A program made the translations under genes and the position numbers. The notes under the pieces are model-generated. The model was not told the origin of the DNA, made no database searches, and worked only from the letters and a program-made list of their open reading frames with translations. DNA of 64,000 bases from Adineta ricciae (taxonomy: Eukaryota > Rotifera > Eurotatoria > Adinetida > Adinetidae), in contig CAJNOJ010000428.1 in NCBI GenBank assembly GCA_905250025.1, positions 1 through 64,000 on the forward strand, written 5' to 3'. Shown here piece by piece: positions 35,368-45,719 of the stretch (its first letter is position 1; the number at the start of each line of letters is the position of its first letter).

Positions 35368-38124
35368 CAAATAAGTACGAGAAACTTATTCGAAAAGAAC
35401 ATTTAACTCCTGTACTACCAGCCTGGGTCATTTTGGACTCACTCTATGAAATCCGTAATTCTGATAAATACTGGCGTGTGAAACCTAGTTTTAAAGTTTC
35501 GCTAGGATAAAATAGATCATCGTTTTGGGATATTCTGTACCTTGAATTAAAGGAACAGTCTTGAGACAAGTCTAAGCGTGCCCAATACTGTAAGGGTTAA
35601 TATACGTATATTAATAGTTTATGGTAGTTATTCGTTCAAACTCATCCACACCCTCGCATTATTTATTGAAGAAATGAAGTCGATTTATTTTCTGGTAGAT
35701 TTTCGAGCATCTAAGACACTATTTAGATCTTCTTTAAAGCCATGTAAGTACAAAAGGTACAATCATCGTATTCTCCTGGCTTTTCACGAACTTCTTCTTC
35801 ATATCGAGTCCAAATCTGATTTAAAACTTGTTCAGTATTTTCATTGGATCTTAATCCAGTGGTCTTCAATGCCTGTTCAAGTGAAGACTCAGACCAACTT
35901 CGTATCCATTCCGATTTTGCATGTGCAAATTCATCCAACGTTAACTTGCCATCTCGATATTTGGCATAGAGTGGAGAAGCGATTCGAGCGAAACCAGCTT
36001 TGATTAATTGAAAGGAATGTCGAGCCAAGAGGTCAGGATCAATACATTCTGCATACGAATTTAGATAAGTTGAATAATTAAATTCCAGTAGCTCTTCAGG
36101 AGCCAAAAATGATTGAGCACACTTGTAGACTAAATGCAATGCTTGGTCACAACCAGTCGAACCCTGCTCGTTGACACAACAATGTGCAAGAATGAGAACA
36201 CCGCCGAGATGGACTTCTTCAGCGCGATATTTCAGAAAATTATCATAGTCTTGATGGCCTTGAGCCTGAAATGCCTGGCGCTCTTCGCCTGGTTCAGCGA
36301 ATGCAGAACAGCAGTGCTTGGACAGGTTCATCGGTTTGCATGAGAGCCAGTGCAAAGCAGTAGATGAATAACCGACTGACAGCGACTGTGATGGCAAACA
36401 TTGTTCGTAAAATGAACGGCCACTAGCCAATCCCTGACATCAACTCTCTTGAGCCAGAAGTTGGAAAAATGATGCCCAATTGTTCGTTGGTAAATCATTA
36501 AAGATAGCAAGTATCTGCCCCTGTTCGTCGATTTTTTTCGTTTCGCGAAGACATTGAAAAATGATTTTAATCGCCTGCAACGAATTAGAGCCGAGCGATG
36601 CACCAAAATCTGCAATCACGACCAGTGATGAAGGAGGAAGGTCTAGTGCATTAATTGCACACTGTATGTAATGTTCCGAACCGACCAGAGTAGCTAGCTG
36701 AGGTGCGGAGTTGTAGTTATAGCTGTCAGCCATTCCGGTTGTTGCGCCAGTAGCCATATCCACGACGAAATGGTCGCTTTACTGCTTGGCACTAAAACAA
36801 AAAGTGAGTATGGGTAGCTGAAGACATAAGCGCCTGTTTATTCTCAAAAACAGATTACAGGAAAGTTTTCAAATCAACTCTAAATTCTACTGATGATTGT
36901 TCTGGGAATCGCGTCATCGATACGACATGCAAGCTGATTTTATAAATTTATTTAGCTTTTGCACGTGAGTGATAGAGACAAATATTTGATCTTATTCGAC
37001 TCATCACACGGTCAGCGATGAAAATGTATATTGCGTTTTTTTTCTTTCCTTTTCTTCGACATGAAAAAAACTGCTTTTACTGATAACTGGGTATGAATGC
37101 AGATAAGAGAAGCACATGCTACTCACAGCTCCTTCGTCCTATCACATAGTGCGAAACGTAGGATATCTTAGGAACAAATTCGACTTTTGATTTGAAAGTC
37201 ATAATATTGTTTGTTTTTCAAGAAGATTAAATACAACGGACTTTGCTCTGATAGTTCTTCATATGATTGCTTATTTCGATAAACGAAGAATGATGACACT
37301 CTAACTAAAAGATAAAGATCATATTTCATAAACCTAAGCAGCTGTATTTTATCGAATTTACGGGTGACTTATCAAGATATTTATTAATGCAAACTAATTC
37401 AAGAATATAAACAATATTCTGTTAAAAACTACGTTCATTTCGAAATAAATGACATTTTATATAGATCGTACACGAGAGAAATAACATCAAAACGACAAAG
37501 AGAGAATGATTACGTCGAACTGACAAACAGAGAAGAAGTGAATACGTCGAAGTGTGCAAAGAGAAATGATATCGAAGTGAATAAAAGTAAAATTGAATAT
37601 CAAGACCGAATATGGAGAGACAAACAATGAAAATGACTAAATATATAAATATCTACACAAGGAGAGAGTGAATACATTCTCGAAATAGCAGAGAGATATC
37701 GAAAGAAACTTAAGTGACGAGCTATTGCACGCCACATGATGGATATATTGTAAGCGACGAAAGCAGAGTAAAAAAATCGTCTGAAGGAAAAGAAAAACGG
37801 ATAGTGGTTACAAGCACGATAATAGTCTAAACAACACATGCATTGCAAGTACATAGAAAATGTTGTAGAACGCAAGAAATATCGCAATCAATGAAAAATT
37901 CTACGTATGGGAAAACCAAGCGGTTAGAATATGAAGAAAACAGTTACAATAAGACGTATTTACTAAAACTATAACACCCATACCCACCCCCCCTCAATGG
38001 TGAATAAAGTCTAAATCAAGTTTTTATACTTTTAGTCAATGATAATATGCTGCGTTTAGATAGATATATAAATACATATATACAAGACGTCTTTTCGTTT
38101 TATTCAAATATATGCGGATTAAAA
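35368..38124. repeat. Duplicated segment S, copy 2 (between two Ns)
   Basis: Starts directly after the N at 35367 at the same base where copy 1 starts (29639) and ends at the N at 38125 in the middle of a stretch shared with 31920 and 55045. It carries the second methyltransferase pseudogene and 550 bases absent from copy 1. Both boundaries being Ns means its location in the genome is uncertain. Confidence 0.85.
35723..36757 (-). pseudogene. SABATH-type carboxyl methyltransferase, copy 2, one stop
   Basis: Same protein as copy 1, 345 codons from the ATG at 36757 to the stop at 35723. The SAM-binding block IADFGASLGSNSLQAIKI, the following ILAIFNDLPTNNWASFFQ, then ALHWLSCKPMNLSKHC, GGVLILAHCCVNEQG and EELLEFNYSTYLNSYAEC are intact. 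The only visible lesion is TGA at codon 106 (36442-36440), where copy 1 has TGG (Trp). Copy 1's two stops are sense codons here. The gene could therefore have died recently, or TGA could be an assembly or sequencing error. Substrate is unknown. Its possible foreign origin is inferred from family distribution, not shown by the sequence. Confidence 0.8.
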
Positions 38125-38125
38125 N

Positions 38126-38312
38126 TTCCTGATTTTCCAATAAATTGATCGTGATGGTCGGTGTGCATGTAAGCCGAACACATTCGATTCTTGCAACGCC
38201 AGTATTTTACTTTTGGTCGAGTTCGATTTAATTGATAGATATATCCATCACAAATCAAGATTGGTTTGCCCTTGTTACTGATTGAAAAAGTGAGAGTGGA
38301 TGTGATCGACAT
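38126..38312 (-). CDS. FLYWCH-type zinc finger exon, cut at N
   Basis: From the ATG at 38312 the frame reads MSITSTLTFSISNKGKPILI, then GYIYQLNRTRPKVKYWRC, CKNRMCSAYMHTDHHDQFIG. The pattern (hydrophobic start, G-Y-x-Y, W-R-C, C-x-A) is that of a FLYWCH zinc finger, a DNA- or protein-binding module, often fused to MULE-type transposase domains or found alone in large bdelloid gene families. The frame ends at the N at 38125, just before the expected final His-x-His, so the gene is incomplete in this assembly. The region upstream (38313-38570) is its likely promoter; a TATA-like TTATTTATAGG lies at 38370. Confidence 0.7.
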
Positions 38313-38578
38313 GGTGGACGTGTAAAAGTAATAAATTTACCAGTGAATGAAATAGAATGATATGTCGGACTTATTTATAGGGCGAACGTACAAAAGAGTT
38401 GTTAAAGAAGAGAAACGATTTCTTCAGTCAGACAGAAACATAGTATTCGTTTCTATATCTAGGGTCACATGTACAAAACAGACTAAAAGAAACGCGAAGA
38501 ATGTTTGCAATAAAAGCTTAAAACACTCTCCACTTTTATAATCTCTTTCGATAATTATATAATACGACATTTGTACTT

Positions 38579-38802
38579 GTCGACGATCCTTGTTGTCGAC
38601 GATCTTTGTTTGTCGACATTTGTACTTGTCGACGATCCTTGCTGTCGACATTTGTATTTGTCGACGATCCTTGCTGTCGACATTTGTATTTGTCGACGAT
38701 CCTTGTTGTCGACGTTTGTACTTGTCGACATTATGCTTGTCGACGTTTTATTGTCGACATTATGCCTATCGACATTTTTACTGTCGACGTTTTTCTGTCG
38801 AC
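38579..38802. repeat. GTCGAC palindrome array, ~16-bp period
   Basis: Fourteen exact GTCGAC hexamers and one ATCGAC variant (38768) occur at 38579, 38595, 38612, 38628, 38644, 38660, 38676, 38692, 38708, 38724, 38739, 38753, 38783 and 38797. The spacing is 16-17 bp for the first nine steps and then drops to 14-15 bp. In the first part two 16-bp units alternate (GTCGACGATCCTTGCT and GTCGACATTTGTATTT), giving a 32-bp higher-order repeat. Overlapping open frames on both strands are a by-product of the repeat. Function unknown; it lies 119 bp before the element starting at 38921. Confidence 0.9.
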
Positions 38803-38920
38803 ATTTTACCACTAAATCGATATTGGTTCTAATGAAATTATATACACTTATTTGTGAAAAGTAGTTGTTCTCTGTGAATTTGAACATAATTAATCATGTC
38901 CAAAAACTAATAATCTATAT

Positions 38921-41900
38921 ATGGGTGAATTGCAAAATTATTGTACCGTTCGTAGTTCTATATATAAAATTTAAAAAACTTGAGTTTCTTTTGGCCAATC
39001 TTTACGAAAATTTTTGACAATACTTCCCTAGTTAAGGCTGACTACCACCCAAAAAATCCTGTTCATATCGTTATCCTATCCCGAGATACTATATTTACAA
39101 GTTTAAAATAATTGATTTCTAGTGCCTCCTATAGACAAAAAATGACCCATTACTGATTGGTTTTTACCATTTGAATTTGACAGTTACTGACACTTCCAGT
39201 GGACAGTATATATATATTATGAATATGAGGCTGAATGGTTCTTCCATCGAAGTTCATATTATACTTTTTCACGAATATTGTATGTACCGACTATGATTCA
39301 TATTATGTCACACGAGATTTCAAAACGTCTTTGCTACATAACAAAGCGTTCAAAATTGGTCGGGTTTGCTTTGTATGAAAGCTTATCAGAGGGGAATACT
39401 ACTGCGAAAAACAATCTGAAAGTTTAACATAATCTTGTTAAGAAAGGGGCATAGTATAAAGTTTTGATATGTAGTTGTCACACTAAATGTCACACGAGAT
39501 TTGATATTTTGTGTGTCATATAAACATTTGTAAACAACGGCGGATTGAGCCGAAACTTTTATCATTTTATCTGCTAGTTGTGGTCAGATATTGCTGAAAA
39601 AATCACGTTTGAAAAATGTGTCTTTCGCATACTAGACAAGAAAACAGTGTAAAAATGTCACACGAGATTTTTGAGAAAGCTGGTAGATCAAATTTCCATG
39701 CAAATAATGATCTCGCGACTATAATTAAAGAGGATTAAGGTTATGTTTTTAGCTTTCAAGTGTCAATGGCTGTCATGAATCATCTGAATTACCTCTGCTA
39801 CATTTCACACAAGCTGACAAAATGGTAGTAACAGAATGTAACCTGTACTTGTCACTGCTTTTGGAACTTCGTTGTAAAAGTCAAAACAAAATATAATTTA
39901 GAATAAATTGCAGCATTTTAGCATCTAGTTTTAGATAAGCCATGGTCTCCCATGTCAAGAAAAAGCGTCAAGCTTATGATCTCACCTACTATCAAAAGTT
40001 ACAATACAAACATTCTCAATCGAAATTATTTAATTCTGAATACATGAAAAAAACAGAATGGCAGACAACAAAAATGTAGACGACTAAAAAATAGAGCACA
40101 GCAGACACCAACCAATGCTACTGAATCGACAACGACTGCTACTGAAGATACGTCAAATGCAACTGAACCACCAACAAACAGAACAATCTTACGAAAAGCT
40201 GAAGGTATTCGACGTCGTCGGACGTATACAAGGCAAATGAGAAACGAAAATGATAAATTATCTAATGAATTAAAATTATTACGTAAAGAAAATGCAAAGT
40301 TGATAAAAACTCTGTCTCAACAGCGTTCAAAAAATATTGGAAGAAATGATATAACACCAGATGTATCACCAACCAAGTTATTTATTGATAATATCAGCCC
40401 AAAAGCAAAAAGTCGTGCAACTAAACGTCTTATCGAAAAAAAAGAACAATTGCCTCGTGGTTATGTTTCCACATTTAGACGAAATTTAGGTGTTAACTTA
40501 TCGAATGACTATTCTTCATCACGTAATATATCATCAGCAACATTACAAAAAGATATAGAAGAATTTCTATGTCGTGATGATATTACAAAACAAGCACACG
40601 ATAAAAAGAAACACTCAAATGGAAAATAAATTAGATACCTGCTGAATCATCTATCAACTATTCATCAACGATTTGTATCCGAAACAAGTAACAACTGTCA
40701 TTATTCAACGTTTACACGTTATATTCCTGATTATGTGCTGAAACCAGGTGCTGACGATTGGGGCACTTGCTTATGCGTTGTTTGTCTCAATCCACAACTG
40801 AAGCTGGAAAAACTACAACGTATAAAATTTTTACATCCAGTTGTCAAGGAATTACTTTCTGATGGTTTAACTGATATAACCGATTTAGTTACCGATGAAA
40901 TCAAAACAAAAGATTTTTTGGATAATTTACTTAAACTTAAAGATAAAAAATTCAACATTACATATATTGAATGGATAAAGAAAAAAATGATAAATCTAAT
41001 GTACCTGTATCAACGAAAACAACATTTACATCATCTATTGTTGACTTTACAACCAAATTTTCAAAGGAAATCAAAGTAAGTGTATAGAGTTTGGTCGTGA
41101 ATATTACATGTCATACGATGGCGTTTTAACTCTATTAGATGTGTTTGTATTTTTGTTGAGAGAGCGGAACTTTAGAATGAATAGATTATTATATAGACAT
41201 TTGTTCTAAAATAATAACGAAAAAAGTTCTCATCTTATTTAGGAGTTAATATCACATATCGATCGTGTACATCAGCAATTCCGTGCTGCGAAAGAAGTGA
41301 GGCAGATAGCGATGGAACAGGAAGATACAATTACAATACATTTGGACTGGTCCGAAAACTTTAAACTGAAGCAAGCACGTCGAGAAAAAGGTAAGTAATC
41401 TATAACTCGATTGTGATATAAAAATAAGATTTTTGAGTATCGGACCGGACTCGAGCTTTATTGATTGTGTTGAATGATTTAACACTTTAAAGATTCGTTA
41501 CTAATAAAAGCGATATTTCTTGTAGCATCATATTATTACGAGCATCACATATCAATCTTAAGTGGTTATGTATGGAAGAAAAATGATTGCTTTAGTTTTG
41601 GTTCTATATCGGATGATACTAACCACATGTTTGAAGCTACTTGGGCTGCTTTACAGCCTTTGCTAGACTTATTCAAGAATGACGTGAACACAAAAATAAC
41701 AAATTTAATTTTTATATCTGACTCACCGGTGTCTCAGTATCGCAACAAAACCGCCTTCTATTGCTTAAAAAAATATGCTACTGATCATCATATGACAATG
41801 AAATGGATTTATCTCGCAGCTGGTCATGGTAAAGGCGTGGCGGATGGCGTTAGCGCTGCTATCAAGAAAAAGATGGATGACGCTGTCACTTTTCATCCCG

Positions 41901-42711
41901 ATGAAGGATTTAATAATGTTCTCGATCTGTTTAATGTCATTAAAGATAAGACAAACATCAAACATTCCACTTACAAAACAGAAGACATTGATTTTGTGGC
42001 AAAAATTATACCAACGTTAACAGCTGTAAAAGGAACTGCAACTCTTCATCAAGTAACAGTCAAAATAGATGGAGAATTATATGGAAAAGATACTTCTTTT
42101 AGTCGTGAACGATTGCTGTGATCAAATTTTTAACTATACAATTATTCATTAAACTATGCATACAACTGTAATCACGGAAACTTATTTCTTATTTATAGTC
42201 TGTTAAAGAAAAGAGAGTAGTAGAATAGTTTTTTGTCTCCACTGTAGCTATTTGTTTATTATAACAAATGATTTTGTTTTAATATCTCTGTCAACAAACT
42301 TAGTGAAAGAATGTCTTTAATATTGTGAATCAAAACCTTTTTACGAGTACACTAGATCGCATCGTAGGTGAACCGTACCATAACCTACTCTGAAAAGTAG
42401 ATTTGCGCGTGCCACTGCATATAAAAAGCTCTTTCTATATCTAATCGAAAATGCTAGATATATATCTGAATGAATTCATACTTTAACAACTTTTTTTAAA
42501 TATATAAAAAATTCATATTTGAGTTCCTATCATGTATTTTTGAAAATCTTTTGTAACTCGACTAATCGAAGAGCGGTAGTTGGGAAAATTGGTGCATAGT
42601 CTACCCTTATATGGTAGACTTAGATGTGCAACTCACAATCCTTAAAACAGAAGATTTTTGTTTTGTCGATTTTTTCCTCCAAACGGTACAATAATTTTGC
42701 AATTCACCCAT
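38921..42711 (+). mobile_element. 3.8-kb transposon-like element with 30-bp inverted ends
   Basis: The left end ATGGGTGAATTGCAAAATTA, continuing TTGTACCGTT, is repeated exactly in reverse complement at the right end (42682-42711). Together they enclose one spliced gene (39942-42121). The flanks are TATAT-rich on both sides; a 4-bp target duplication is not clear (ATAT/GTAT). Three direct copies of ATGTCACACGAGATTT lie at 39305, 39487 and 39655. The superfamily is unassigned; the protein recalls an uncharacterised family widespread in invertebrates and fish, and I consider a Sola-like element possible but unproven. Confidence 0.75.
39942..42121 (+). pseudogene. Transposase-like protein with C-x-x-C, DWSENF and GHGKG motifs
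   Basis: Exons 39942-41075, 41243-41390 and 41526-42121, with GTAAGT donors. Order of features: basic N-terminus (MVSHVKKKRQAYDLTYYQKL), Thr-rich linker, coiled coil (KLSNELKLLRKENAKLIKTL), CLCVVCLNPQLKLEKL zinc-knuckle-like block, ITYIEWIKKK, then TIHLDWSENFKLKQ, FISDSPVSQYRNKTAFYC and LAAGHGKGVADGVSAAIKKK. The three acidic motifs (D of DWSEN, D of ISDS, D of GVADG) would suit a DDE/D nuclease. Lesions: an extra A in the A-run at about 40046-40053, TAA at 40627-40629, and a missing A near 40981. Two of the three lie in A-runs. The catalytic half reads cleanly to the TGA at 42119. Role is inferred from the enclosing inverted repeats. Confidence 0.65.
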
Positions 42712-43139
42712 GTATATATTGCGTAATTCAATTAATTTTCTCCCTGCTCATTTTCTCTTTTTATCTACTATATATAGCAAGATAATCCGTAACGGGTGGC
42801 ATCTTTTGGCGCTTCTGTATAAGGGGACTACACCCCCTTTCTAAACGGAAAAGAATCTTTTTTCCATTTGTTTTATTTGGTATAAATGTCATATAATGGG
42901 GAATATGATTTTGCACGAAAATCATTTATATTAAAACTGTTTAGTTTGTAACAAATTGATATTAANACGTTTCTTTGACCTCCAGAGATCTGCAGTGGTT
43001 GTTTATTTCCTTTCAAGGAGGCAGTGTTTTACTCCGGTTGTACGATATTAACCATAGACCTTTGAGCTTTCGTTCATGAATCTATAGATGCGGAGTCAGA
43101 ATGGATCTACAATTGCGTCTGAAGTAATAGAAGATGTTT
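42712..43139. other. Spacer with N at 42966
   Basis: No gene recognised. GGGGACTACACCCCCTTTCT at about 42827 resembles the GGGGGGTACTACC end of the mariner at 11487 and may be a relic. The lone N at 42966 marks another probable join. Confidence 0.35.
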
Positions 43140-43300
43140 CTTATACGTTAATCACTTACTTAAGTGGAAATTAACGGTTAAGTGTAACGCGTTAATTGTT
43201 AATATTAACGTTAACATCAACCGTTAACGTTAATATTAACGGTTAACGGGTTGCCGTTGACGTTAATTTCAAATTAACGGAAATGGTCCACCCCTAGTAT
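43140..43300. repeat. GTTAAC/GTTAAT palindromic tract with hAT-like end
   Basis: Dense self-complementary words (GTTAATATTAACGTTAAC, CCGTTAACGTTAATATTAAC) are followed by AAATGGTCCACCCCTAG, the inverse of the TAGGGGTGGACCATTT at 18827. The other boundary is unclear. No coding capacity. Confidence 0.6.
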
Positions 43301-43309
43301 AAGGTACTC

Positions 43310-43525
43310 TACTAGAAGTACAAGTACAATTGCAAGTACTCTGAGCTAAGTACAAGTATTTCTACGTCGTACTTGAAAAGTACAAAAAGTACAAGTACAT
43401 GTACAAGTACTCTGAGCTAAGTACAAGTATTTCTACGTCGTACTTGAAGAGTACAAAAAGTACAAGTACAAGTATTTCTACGTCGTACTTGAAAAGTACA
43501 AAAAGTACAAGTACATGTACTTGCG
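43310..43525. repeat. AGTACAAGTAC tandem array
   Basis: Nearly three copies of a unit of roughly 55-78 bp with AAGTACAAGTATTTCTACG, TCGTACTTGAAAAGTAC and AAAAAGTACAAGTACATG. Every unit is full of GTAC cores and is largely self-complementary. It starts directly after the GTTAAC tract. Open frames through it are repeat artefacts. Confidence 0.75.
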
Positions 43526-43689
43526 TCCTACCTCTGCGCCAAACCCTCCGTACTGCTTTTGTGGGCATATGGAAGGATAGATGGATTGTTAGGGAGCCCG
43601 CAAGGAGATTGAATAGGTTGGCGTCGCTGAGTTATCATCCGAGTGATTCTATGGCAGATAAGATTGTCAAACTTTGCATGCTGGTTTTT

Positions 43690-43954
43690 GTGTACTCAAA
43701 AAGTGAGTATACTATAGAATGGGCCAGTAGGTCCGTCTGGCCGTTAATCCGATAACTTGTGAAAGAATGATCCAATTGTCATGAAATTTAGTACATAGCA
43801 GTATATTGTCAATGTCGCAGATGATTTCGAACATGAGCCCGATCGACTGTAATACTACTAACTTACAAAAAAATTCTCAGATTTTTGTGTGCCATGTGAT
43901 ACACTTTTTGAAGTACACATAACTTTCGGATAAAGTCCGAAGTTTTCGCATTTA
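43690..43954 (+). mobile_element. Hairpin-ended 265-bp element, copy B
   Basis: Matches 33956-34224 over its whole length, from GTGTACTCAAAAAGTGAGTA to CCGAAGTTTTCGCATTTATT, and again sits between T-rich flanks. Confidence 0.65.
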
Positions 43955-44143
43955 TTTAGTGATAGTGTTATCGATAAAAAAAATCAATCATTGATAATCT
44001 TATAGAACAAGAGGGATTCTCATCTTACATATTCCATCCATCTCTCCTTTCTAATTCAAAAAACAATTATCCTATTCTGTATAGATAATGGTGCCGAGGA
44101 GTCACATAGCTAATCACGCGATAGAAGAAGAGATATTGCGTAG

Positions 44144-44150
44144 TATAAAT
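44144..44150 (+). promoter_or_regulatory. TATA box of the chitin-binding/EGF gene
   Basis: TATAAAT stands 98 bases before the start codon at 44248, in the context GTAGTATAAATACCACC. It is the only TATA-like word close upstream, so I take it as the likely core promoter. Confidence 0.5.
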
Positions 44151-44247
44151 ACCACCGTGTCTTTTCACCAACAAAACAGTAATATAGAACGTTTCTGATA
44201 GAGAGAACAGTGTGTTTAAAGTTATAGTACACGACTGCCCATTCTAC

Positions 44248-45386
44248 ATGCTTCATTGTCAATTTCTGTTGGCATTTATCGCCTGCATCTTCTTTTGTAA
44301 TATTGAAAGTGAGCGTTTGACAAGCAAGTCGATAAAAACTCCAGTTAAATTTTTGTTAGGTGCTGTTGTGCGCTATGCTAAAGACGAAAATGTGATTACA
44401 GGCAAAGTGACACATCCAGAAGCGAATACGGCTGATTTGAATGTAAAGGCCCATGTTGAACTCCGTGATACAAAGCTCCAATCGATCAACGATCCAACAG
44501 CGTCAAGCATGCAGCAACAACCGAATGAACTTCAGGGCATTGTCCAAAGTATGAAATCCACGGAGCTTCATACGGATAAGCAAATAACCTCAACTTTCGC
44601 TGGTAAGCTTGTGGTTGTTTGTTGGAGTCTAAATAACGTTTTTTCTCGTATTTTAGATATTCTCTGTCGAGGTCAAAATCCTGAAACTGTAATCCCGTTG
44701 GAGATGGGTCGTAAATTCGTTGTTTGCCTCTATGATGGGTATAGTGTTGAGCAATCGTGTCCCAGAGGTCTTTATTACAACAATGACACACGCCGATGTG
44801 AACGCAGTATACACTTGTTCTTTTTTTCGCTTCAGGTTAACGAAAGTTTTTGTAATTATTCTAGAATCAGATCCCGTGAGAAATCCATGTGCCTCGCACC
44901 CATGTCTCAACGGTGGTCAATGTATCCCAACTGATACCATCTCATACCGGTGTCAATGTCCATTTGGTTTAGGTGGGGATGTTTGTGAACTGGATGTCTA
45001 TGCGTGTGAAACTCTAAAACCATGTGGTAAAACATCCGATTCACGCTGTCAGTCGTTCCGATTAGATGCTGCTCTGAAATATGTTTGCATCTGCAATCAA
45101 AATACCTTGTATGGTCTTAACTGCCAAGAAGGTAAAACTGGTCGATCTAAAGTCGGAAAAGGCAAGATAATTCATTTCTCATGTTGTTTTAGTTCATGAC
45201 AACCCATGCCAAGGTGTTAATGGAACTCATCTATTGACTTTCAGCGAGAAAGGTTTTGCTATGTGTGACGGTGAGAATACATGGGTAGAATCGTGTCCGG
45301 GTGGCACTATTTGGGATCAACTGAACGTAGCTTGTGTCTGGCCCGATATGAAAGGTCTCAGTTTGGATACTCAAGAACAGACATGA
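44248..45386 (+). CDS. Secreted chitin-binding (CBM14) and EGF-domain protein
   Basis: Four exons join in phase: 44248-44602, 44657-44806, 44865-45131 and 45193-45386 (321 aa), with GT-AG introns of 54, 58 and 61 nt. Order of parts: signal peptide (MLHCQFLLAFIACIFFCNIE); about 100 residues without domain; peritrophin-A type chitin-binding domain (DILCRGQNPE, FVVCLYDGYSVEQSCPRGLY, CE); EGF-like module NPCASHPCLNGGQC then CQCPFGLGGDVCE; a second EGF-like block (CETLKPCGKTSDSRC, CICNQNTLYGLNC); second chitin-binding domain (NPCQGVNGTHLLTFSEKGF, MCDGENTWVESCPGG). No lesion. Probably an extracellular structural or gut/cuticle-lining protein that holds chitin; that role comes from the domains. I chose the ATG at 44248 because it starts the signal peptide. 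Confidence 0.85.
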
Positions 45387-45559
45387 TCACGGTCAAGATG
45401 ATCACAAATTTCCTTTTATCAAATATTTTTCCTACTCTTGGTAGTAGTCATCTATATTTCTCGAAAATAGTGCTCACCCTGATAATCGAAAAATCAAAAT
45501 AATTGCATTATAATGATTGTTTTTGTTCATTTAATCAAACTGATTTCTTGACTTTGATC

Positions 45560-45575
45560 AAAATAAAATAAAGAA
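45560..45575 (+). terminator. Poly(A) signal region
   Basis: AAAATAAAATAAAG lies about 175 bases after the stop codon of the chitin-binding/EGF gene, a plausible polyadenylation signal for it. Confidence 0.45.
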
Positions 45576-45719
45576 ACAAAGTTCTTCTTGTGAGTCTCTT
45601 GTATCAGGGGATGTGACGAAACCTCCAGCTACCGACTATATCGTAAGCTGAATCCACTAATCGAATGAATGGTCTGATGTATGATCAAGACTCACGTCGT
45701 GGAACCTACCTGAGGTGGC

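Noticed and set aside
36440-36442. TGA in methyltransferase copy 2 as selenocysteine or programmed readthrough
   Set aside because: The paralogue has TGG (Trp) at this codon and carries ordinary TAG/TAA stops elsewhere, so decay or sequence error is simpler.
37600-37887. 95-codon minus-strand frame, also seen at 54473-54757
   Set aside because: The two copies have different frames' ends and no domain; the sequence is a degenerate purine-rich repeat and the frame is likely a by-product.
38579-38802. CRISPR-like array
   Set aside because: Repeats are only 6 bp, spacers are partly repeated themselves, the period is about 16 bp and the genome is eukaryotic.
38555-38887. Overlapping open frames in both directions across the GTCGAC array
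   Set aside because: They arise because the 16-bp unit lacks stop codons in most frames; the encoded sequences are simple repeats without start context or conserved domain.
40735-41079. Separate small gene starting at 40735
   Set aside because: It is in the same frame as 40237-40629, separated by one TAA only, and belongs to the transposase-like gene.
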